From: Oscillospiraceae bacterium
GTDB taxonomy: Bacteria; Bacillota; Clostridia; Oscillospirales; Ruminococcaceae
Length of the DNA: 49,337 nt
Assembly: GCA_030533325.1 (NCBI GenBank)
Contig: JAUNJJ010000015.1
Coordinates: 1 to 49,337, forward strand
Direction of reading: 5' to 3'
Part shown: one piece after another, positions 43,704 to 49,337 of the stretch
Position numbering within the stretch: the first letter of the stretch is position 1
Layout: each line of letters starts with the position of its first letter
Notes under the pieces: model-generated
What the model was told of the DNA's origin: nothing
Seen by the model: only the letters and a program-made list of their open reading frames with translations
Databases searched by the model: none
Position numbers and translations under genes: made by a program

Positions 43704-44765
43704 TCAGAACATAATCGTCTGTTCAAGTTCGCTCTTGTTTGTCGAATGTTCAAGCGCAGCTTCCTTTGTAATCTTTCCTTCTCTTACAAGTCTTGCGAGG
43801 TCGGAATTAAGAGTATGCATTCCCTGTGCCTTGCCCATCTGCATTGTTGAAACAAGCTGGTGGCATTTTTCTGTTCTTACAAGATTCATGGCAGCGTCTG
43901 TACCGATAAGGATCTCAGTTGCTGCAACACGTCCGTTGCCGGCAGCAAGAGGAACAAGACACTGTGAGATAACGCCTCTGAGCGTTGTTGAGAGCATTGT
44001 TCTTACCTGTGCCTGTGCATGAGGAGGACATGCGTCAATGATACGGTCAATTGTCTGAGGAGCACTTGTTGTATGAAGTGTACCCATAACGAGATGTCCT
44101 GTTTCAGCGGCAGTTAGAGCAAGTGAAATTGTTTCATAGTCACGCATTTCACCGACGAGTATAATATCCGGATCTTCACGGAGAGCTGAACGAAGTGCTG
44201 CATTGAAGTCCTTTACGTCTGTTCCCACTTCACGCTGTCTGATTGTTGCCTTGTTCTGAACATATACATATTCGATAGGATCTTCAATTGTGAGAATATG
44301 TACAGGCTTGCTGTTGTTGATTTCATTTATCATGGCAGCAAGAGTTGTTGACTTACCGCTTCCTGTAGGTCCTGTAACAAGGATAAGGCCTCTTGGTTCG
44401 TTGCATAGTGTACGGAGTACTTCAGGAAGTCCCATGGTTTCCAGAGAAGGTGCGTCAGTGTTAAGAAGTCGGAGAACAGCACCAATCTGTCCCTTTGCTC
44501 TGAATACATTTACTCTGCATCGTGAACCGTCAGGACTCTGAAGAGCAAAGTCAAGGTCAAGTCCGTCTTCGAGCATCTGCTTCTGTTCATCGGAAAGCAT
44601 GGAAAGAATCAGGTCTGACACATCGCTGTCGGTAAGGTCTATACCGCATGGTTCAAGGCTTCCGTGAATTCGGAAAACAGTCGGAAGACCTACGGTAAAG
44701 TGAATATCTGATGTTTTTCTGCTTCTTGCGGTCTGGATAATATCATAAAGATTGTTAATGTCCAT
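43704..44765 (-). CDS. pilT: PilT-family type IV pilus retraction ATPase
   Basis: A hexameric motor ATPase of 353 residues, full length for PilT. Walker A is GPTGSGKSTT, the Asp box is TIEDPIEYVY, Walker B is DPDIILVGEMRD, and the His box is MGTLHTTSAPQTIDR. The C-terminal SDLARLVREGKIT corresponds to the PilT AIRNLIRE region. No other pilus gene is in the window, so assembly genes are elsewhere. It has its own promoter (see 44869-44897) and terminator. Pilus-driven adhesion to cellulose is known in Ruminococcus albus (CbpC-type pilins), which gives a reason for its position beside cellulases; that link is inference. Confidence 0.92.
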   Translation of the reverse strand: MDINNLYDIIQTARSRKTSDIHFTVGLPTVFRIHGSLEPCGIDLTDSDVSDLILSMLSDEQKQMLEDGLDLDFALQSPDGSRCRVNVFRAKGQIGAVLRLLNTDAPSLETMGLPEVLRTLCNEPRGLILVTGPTGSGKSTTLAAMINEINNSKPVHILTIEDPIEYVYVQNKATIRQREVGTDVKDFNAALRSALREDPDIILVGEMRDYETISLALTAAETGHLVMGTLHTTSAPQTIDRIIDACPPHAQAQVRTMLSTTLRGVISQCLVPLAAGNGRVAATEILIGTDAAMNLVRTEKCHQLVSTMQMGKAQGMHTLNSDLARLVREGKITKEAALEHSTNKSELEQTIMF

Positions 44766-44868
44766 TTTTAAATCCCCCTGAGTAATTTTAATTTTTTAGA
44801 ACTGTATATGCATGTTGTCCCTGGTCAGACAGAACTAAAATAATGCATATATTACAAGTTTATAAGAT

Positions 44869-44897
44869 ATTATATCATATTTCTGATATAAATTCAA
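44869..44897 (-). promoter_or_regulatory. pilT promoter
   Basis: On the minus strand TTGAAT (44897-44892), a 17-base spacer and TATAAT (44874-44869). The leader would be about 97 bases. Confidence 0.7.
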
Positions 44898-44963
44898 TCT
44901 AAAAAATAATATTAATGTCATAAAATTTTCCTGATAATTTTTACATTTTAAACAATATATTTG

Positions 44964-44992
44964 TTGAATTTTTACGGGTAATATGGTACAAT
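44964..44992 (+). promoter_or_regulatory. Promoter of the GH105 uptake operon
   Basis: TTGAAT (44964-44969), a 17-base spacer and TACAAT (44987-44992), about 50 bases before the binding-protein gene. Confidence 0.75.
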
Positions 44993-45043
44993 AAACAAGA
45001 GCATACATAGCCAGAAAATCTTATGACAGGGGAGGGATAATTT

Positions 45044-46330
45044 ATGAAGAAAAATCCGGTAAAATCTGTTCTCGTAGCTGCAGTATTTTCAGTTGCTGTA
45101 TTATTGACTTCCTGCGGCAGTGAAAATAATCAGCAGAAGAAAATAACAGTTTCCTGGTGGGGCGGAGAGTCAAGGCATGAGGCTACTGTCAGTGCGATTA
45201 AGGCTTTTGAGAAGGAAAATCCGGATATAAAAGTTGATGTTCAGTTCGGAGCCTGGGACGGATGGGAGGATTCGATGACAGCAGCGTTTTATGCAGGAAC
45301 GCAGGCTGACGTTACTCAGATAAACTGGAACTGGATACATGAGTACGGGGGGAAAAATGTATTTCTGGATCTTAATACTGTATCGGATTATATAGATTTT
45401 TCCTGTTATGATGAAGATACTCTTCTTCAGTGTACTTTTGACGGAAAACTTCAGGCTGTGCCTGTATCTGTTACAGGGCGAATATTTTACTGGAACAGTT
45501 CGGTTTTTGAGAAGGCCGGAATCAGTGTGCCTTCATCACTTTCGGAACTTTATTCTGCCGGAAAGATTTTTGAAGAAAAACTGGGAAGCAGTTATTATCC
45601 GCTTGCTTTAGGCGAATATGACAGAATGATTCTTATGGTGTATTATCTTGGTTCTGTTTACGGAAAGCCGTGGATAACTGACGGAAAACTTAATTATACA
45701 GCTGATGAAATTGAAAAAGGAATGGACTTTATCTGTTCTCTTGAGGATGGTCATGTTATTCCGACCATTGCAGATATTACCGGGGATGGTGCCTCTGCTT
45801 TTGATAAATCTCCCGAGTGGATTAACGGAAAATATGCCGGAATTTTTGAATGGGATTCTGCTGCAGCAAAGTATGCAGATGCCCTTGATGACGGGCAGAA
45901 ACTTGTTGTTGGTGACTATTTTGAAGATATGGGTGATTACAGAGGAGGATTTTCCAAAATTTCAGTTGCATTTGCCATATCGGAAAATACAGATTATCCG
46001 GAAGAGTGTGCAAGACTTCTTGATTTTCTTCTTAATGATCCGGAGGGAGCAGCTTTAATGGGCGTTGAAAGGGGAATTCCGCTGAGCAGTTCAGCACTTG
46101 AAACCTGCAGAAAAACCGGACTTCTTGATGGTATGGAATTCATAGCTAACAGCAAGGTTCTTTCCTGGGCTAAGTTTTCTCTTGATATAAACTTTGAGGA
46201 TCCTAAACTTAAGGTAAATCCGGAGGGTGTTTATTATGATGCCTTCAGCGGACTGAGTTACGGGGATTATACAGCTTCGGAAGCTGCTGAAATAATTTTT
46301 AACGGTGTTTCCGATGTACTGTCAGACTGA
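45044..46330 (+). CDS. Extracellular sugar-binding lipoprotein (ABC transporter)
   Basis: A family-1 solute-binding protein of 428 residues. A lipoprotein signal peptide ends in LLTSC (Cys24). The mature part starts ITVSWWGGESRHEATVSAIKAFEKENP and shows typical binding-protein segments (GTQADVTQINWNW, LQAVPVSVTGRIFYWNSSVFEKAG, GFSKISVAFAISENTDYPEECARLLDFLL). The ribosome site is GGGGAGGG. It feeds the two downstream permeases. With a GH105 enzyme next to it, the ligand is probably an unsaturated pectin disaccharide (inference). Confidence 0.93.
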   Translation: MKKNPVKSVLVAAVFSVAVLLTSCGSENNQQKKITVSWWGGESRHEATVSAIKAFEKENPDIKVDVQFGAWDGWEDSMTAAFYAGTQADVTQINWNWIHEYGGKNVFLDLNTVSDYIDFSCYDEDTLLQCTFDGKLQAVPVSVTGRIFYWNSSVFEKAGISVPSSLSELYSAGKIFEEKLGSSYYPLALGEYDRMILMVYYLGSVYGKPWITDGKLNYTADEIEKGMDFICSLEDGHVIPTIADITGDGASAFDKSPEWINGKYAGIFEWDSAAAKYADALDDGQKLVVGDYFEDMGDYRGGFSKISVAFAISENTDYPEECARLLDFLLNDPEGAALMGVERGIPLSSSALETCRKTGLLDGMEFIANSKVLSWAKFSLDINFEDPKLKVNPEGVYYDAFSGLSYGDYTASEAAEIIFNGVSDVLSD

Positions 46331-46350
46331 ATAAGAGAGGAAAGTTTTGT

Positions 46351-47457
46351 GTGAAGATAAACAGATATATATATGGTATTTTAGAAAACTATAAAAATTT
46401 TAAAGACTACTGGAACTATGAAGATGGCTGTATTCTTTCCGGCTGCGTGCAGCTTTTTAAGGTTACCGGCGAAAAAATTTACAGGGATTTTATTTTCAGA
46501 TATCTTGAATCTCTGATTGCAGATGACGGTACAATACTTAATTTTGACAACAGCAAATACAGCGTAGACAGCTTTAATTCCGGAAAAGTATTATTTTTCG
46601 CCTGGAGTCAGAGCGGTGAAGAAAAGTACAGAAAAGCAATAGAGTATTTATGGACCCGGCTTGAATCATATCCACGGACCTCAGAGGGAAATTTTATTCA
46701 CAAATCCATTTATCCGGACCAGGTATGGCTTGACGGACTTTATATGGTACAGCCGTTTTATGCACTTTATGAAAAAAATTTTGGCAGCGGTGATTATGAT
46801 GATATTACGAAACAGTTTATCAATGTCAGGGAACATATGTTTATAGATGAAAAATCCCTCTACTGTCATGGATATGATACTGCAAAGGTGCAGTTCTGGG
46901 CGGACAGGAAGAGCGGACTTTCGGGTTCATTCTGGCTGAGGTCGGTCGGATGGTATATGATGGCTCTTGCTGATGTAATTGATATAATCGGTGATACAGA
47001 AAATGAATGCAGCAGGGAACTTGCAGAGATATTTAAGGAAGCGGTAAACGGAATACTGAAGTACGAGGACGGTAAAACCGGTCTTTTTTATCAGGTAATA
47101 GACAGGGGCGAGGATGACCGGAACTATACGGAAACTTCAGGTTCGCTTATGATTGCATATTCGCTGCTTAAAGGTGCTGAACTTGGACTGCTTGAAAAAG
47201 ATGTCTGCTTTAAAAAAGGAATGAGAATATTTGAATATATTGTCAGTGAAAAGCTGACTGAAAAAGGCAATCAGCTTTCTCTTACTGATATATGCAGTTC
47301 TGCAGGACTTGGTCCGGGAGAGGAAAGAGACGGCAGCCCTGAATATTATTTTTCTGAAAAAATAGTTTCTGATGATCCTAAAGGTGTGGGAGCGCTTATG
47401 ATGGTGTATGCACATTATATAAAATGCTGTGGTAAAACGCAGGAGGAAAAGAAATGA
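46351..47457 (+). CDS. GH105 unsaturated rhamnogalacturonyl hydrolase (YteR-like)
   Basis: A cytoplasmic glycoside hydrolase of 368 residues without signal peptide. YPDQVWLDGLYMVQPF contains the catalytic Asp (Asp128), and HGYDTAKVQFWAD plus GSFWLRSVGWYMMALAD are the family core. Such enzymes remove the 4,5-unsaturated uronic acid from disaccharides produced by pectin lyases, matching its place between a binding protein and permeases. The start is GTG 46351 with GAGAGG nine or ten bases upstream. The specific substrate (rhamnogalacturonan versus other unsaturated uronides) cannot be told. Confidence 0.9.
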   Translation: MKINRYIYGILENYKNFKDYWNYEDGCILSGCVQLFKVTGEKIYRDFIFRYLESLIADDGTILNFDNSKYSVDSFNSGKVLFFAWSQSGEEKYRKAIEYLWTRLESYPRTSEGNFIHKSIYPDQVWLDGLYMVQPFYALYEKNFGSGDYDDITKQFINVREHMFIDEKSLYCHGYDTAKVQFWADRKSGLSGSFWLRSVGWYMMALADVIDIIGDTENECSRELAEIFKEAVNGILKYEDGKTGLFYQVIDRGEDDRNYTETSGSLMIAYSLLKGAELGLLEKDVCFKKGMRIFEYIVSEKLTEKGNQLSLTDICSSAGLGPGEERDGSPEYYFSEKIVSDDPKGVGALMMVYAHYIKCCGKTQEEKK

Positions 47458-48365
47458 AATCAAAAAAAGAATCCGGATATTTCAGGAAAAAAGGCCGTGA
47501 AGGGTATGTGTTTATCTCTCTCTGGCTTGCCGGAATTATAATTTTCAGACTCTTTCCTTCCATTTATTCACTTGTCTGCAGTTTTTCTGATTTAAAACTG
47601 TTTGCAGGAATCAGAAAATGGGGATTTATGAATTACAACCACATAGTTCATGACTCTAAGATACTGACTTCGTTCATTACAACATTCAGGTATGCGGCTG
47701 TTACAGTTCCGCTGAAGACTGCCTTAGCTTTAATGGCGGCAGTTCTGCTTAACAGGACCGTAAAAGGCATGCGTTTTTTTCGGACACTATTCTACATTCC
47801 GACCCTTCTCGGAAGTTCTGTTGCAATATCTGTACTCTGGAAAGCACTTTTTCGCGATGACGGGGTAATAAATTTACTGGCAGAAAAAGCCGGGATTCAG
47901 CCTGTTCACTGGCTCTCAGACAGTACCTGTGCATTATGGGTAATATCACTTCTGAGAATATGGCAGTTCGGTTCGGTTATGGTTGTTTTTCTTGCAGCTT
48001 TAAAATCAATTCCTTCCGAACTTTATGATGCAGCTGAAATAGACGGAGCGGGAAAGATAAAAAAGTTTTTCAGTATTACAGTTCCGTTCCTCACCCCTGT
48101 TATTTTTTACAGCATTATTACCCAGACCGGACTGGCTCTTCAGGAATTCAATGCACCGTTTATAATAACACAGGGCGGACCGAGAAACTCAACCACACTT
48201 ATTTCGGTGCTTATCTACAACACTGCCTTTCAGCAGAAGAACATGGGACTGGCCTGCGCACTGACATGGTTTTTCCTTATTATCGTGTCAGTAATAACAG
48301 CAGCTCTGTTTATAAGCCAGAAGTACTGGGTTTACTATAATGGTGATTTTCAGGAGGAAAAATGA
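47454..48365 (+). CDS. ABC sugar-transporter permease (MalF/LplB-like)
   Basis: A 303-residue permease with six membrane segments. The EAA loop reads YDAAEIDGAGKIKKFFSIT followed by VPFLTP. It overlaps the GH105 stop by four bases, with AGGAGG as ribosome site. It partners with the next gene; no ATPase is encoded in the operon. Confidence 0.93.
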   Translation: MKSKKESGYFRKKGREGYVFISLWLAGIIIFRLFPSIYSLVCSFSDLKLFAGIRKWGFMNYNHIVHDSKILTSFITTFRYAAVTVPLKTALALMAAVLLNRTVKGMRFFRTLFYIPTLLGSSVAISVLWKALFRDDGVINLLAEKAGIQPVHWLSDSTCALWVISLLRIWQFGSVMVVFLAALKSIPSELYDAAEIDGAGKIKKFFSITVPFLTPVIFYSIITQTGLALQEFNAPFIITQGGPRNSTTLISVLIYNTAFQQKNMGLACALTWFFLIIVSVITAALFISQKYWVYYNGDFQEEK

Positions 48366-49210
48366 AGAAAAAAAGAATACGCATTATAATACAGTATATG
48401 TTTCTGTCAGTGTCCGGATTTGTAATGCTTTATCCTCTGATATGGATGTTTTCAGCAACATTTAAAACAAACAGTGAAATATTCGGAAGCATATCTCTTT
48501 TTCCTGAAAATCCGGTAACAGGGGGATATAAAAATCTTTTCAATGATTACGGCGGAAATATAAATATAATAAGGGCTATGGTTAATACTTTGATAATTAT
48601 AGTGCCGAAAGTAATTTTTACAGTTGTATCAAGTACCATGACGGCCTATGGGTTCAGCAGGTTTAATTTCAGAGGAAAAAAACTCCTGTTTGCTCTGCTT
48701 GTTTTTACACTGTTCATTCCTGATTCTGTAATGATGATTCCGCAGTTTATTATGTTCAGCAAGTTCGGATGGATAGATTCTCCTTTCTATACAGCATTAA
48801 TAGTTCCGTCATTATTTGCTTTTGAAGGGTATTTTATTTTTATGCTTGTTCAGTTTATGAGGGGCATACCGATTGAACTTGACGAAGCGGCAAGAATAGA
48901 CGGATGCGAATCATGGCAGGTACTCATACATATTATAAGTCCGGTTATGAAACCTGCAATAGTCAGCTGTGCAGTTTTTCAGTTTATATGGACGTCAAAT
49001 GATTTTATGGGACCGCTTTTATATGTAAATACGCCGTCTGCGTATCCTCTGTCAGTATTTGTGAAATTATCAATGGATGCTGATTCAGGTTTTCAGTGGA
49101 ACAGGGTTCTTGCCGTTTCACTGGTATCCGTGATACCGTCTCTTATAGTTTTTTTCTGTTCTCAGAGAACTTTTACAGACGGAATTACGGCAGGGGCGCT
49201 GAAGAAATAA
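48362..49210 (+). CDS. ABC sugar-transporter permease (MalG/LplC-like)
   Basis: A 282-residue permease with six membrane segments. The EAA loop is DEAARIDGCESWQVLIHII followed by SPVMKP. WTSNDFMGPLLYVN near the end is typical of MalG-type subunits. It overlaps the upstream stop by four bases and has AGGAGG. It is the last gene visible in the operon; no strong terminator is seen in the following 80 bases. Confidence 0.93.
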   Translation: MKKKRIRIIIQYMFLSVSGFVMLYPLIWMFSATFKTNSEIFGSISLFPENPVTGGYKNLFNDYGGNINIIRAMVNTLIIIVPKVIFTVVSSTMTAYGFSRFNFRGKKLLFALLVFTLFIPDSVMMIPQFIMFSKFGWIDSPFYTALIVPSLFAFEGYFIFMLVQFMRGIPIELDEAARIDGCESWQVLIHIISPVMKPAIVSCAVFQFIWTSNDFMGPLLYVNTPSAYPLSVFVKLSMDADSGFQWNRVLAVSLVSVIPSLIVFFCSQRTFTDGITAGALKK

Positions 49211-49291
49211 ACAGATTTAAATATAAATATGCATTGGAGAACTGATAAACTGTTGAATATAAACAAACTCAAAAAAAATCCGAAAAAAGTG

Positions 49292-49320
49292 TTGACACAA
49301 AGAGAATGGCATGATATAAT
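49292..49320 (+). promoter_or_regulatory. Consensus promoter at the window edge, probably for a stable RNA operon
   Basis: TTGACA (49292-49297), a 17-base spacer and TATAAT (49315-49320). The downstream AATAAAGCTGTCGGACG resembles leaders of clostridial rRNA or tRNA operons as I recall them. The driven gene lies outside the window. Confidence 0.8.
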
Positions 49321-49337
49321 AATAAAGCTGTCGGACG

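Noticed and set aside
1..49337. tRNA, rRNA, CRISPR arrays and transposase genes
   Set aside because: None was recognised on either strand; only a promoter likely belonging to a stable-RNA operon is seen at the right edge.

Overview
The window reads as chromosome of a cellulolytic, cellulosome-forming Gram-positive anaerobe of the Ruminococcus / Oscillospiraceae type. The evidence is a dockerin-bearing GH48, three dockerin-bearing GH9 endoglucanases, a dockerin-expansin fusion, strong GGAGG-type ribosome sites, a low-GC sequence and a yaaO-holB-ricT housekeeping block. The genus-level call is inference; the species is not determined.

Region by region. (1) 1-5.2 kb is an accessory block. It holds an AAA ATPase with a C-terminal DUF234 nuclease-like domain, an unrecognised partner, and a convergent pair made of an OLD/AAA-type ATPase and a small protein with a D...ExK nuclease-like signature. 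A 23-bp AT-rich repeat occurs both before the first gene and at the 3' junction of the two cassettes. (2) 5.2-16.3 kb is one long operon from a consensus promoter: a fused binding-module/solute-binding protein, two pairs of MalFG-like permeases, an NHL-TPR membrane protein, a YIP1 protein and a DUF5696 protein. It has no ATPase and no recognisable glycosidase. (3) 16.4-24.8 kb is mostly housekeeping: a small membrane protein, a PLP decarboxylase-family protein, holB, ricT, htpG under a CIRCE operator, a BY-kinase/Wzz-like protein and a lipoprotein amidase. (4) 24.8-43.5 kb is the cellulose-degradation region: GH48 (minus), a GldA/F/G-like ABC operon with a DUF4340 protein, two tandem GH9-dockerin genes, then dockerin-expansin, a repeat protein with a dockerin, a VanY-like carboxypeptidase, and a third GH9-CBM3c-dockerin gene (minus). 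(5) 43.7-44.8 kb is a PilT retraction ATPase (minus). (6) 45.0-49.2 kb is an oligosaccharide uptake operon: binding lipoprotein, GH105 unsaturated-glycuronyl hydrolase and two permeases. A consensus promoter at the right edge probably drives a stable-RNA operon just outside.

How it fits together: the GH48, GH9, CBM3c and expansin products are secreted and carry similar C-terminal (or, for the expansin, N-terminal) dockerins, so they should assemble on a scaffoldin encoded elsewhere. PilT could power pili involved in fibre adhesion. The GH105 operon would take up pectin-derived unsaturated disaccharides. Both ABC sugar systems lack an ATPase and probably share one encoded elsewhere. The first 5 kb is the best candidate for an uncharacterised, defence-like system.
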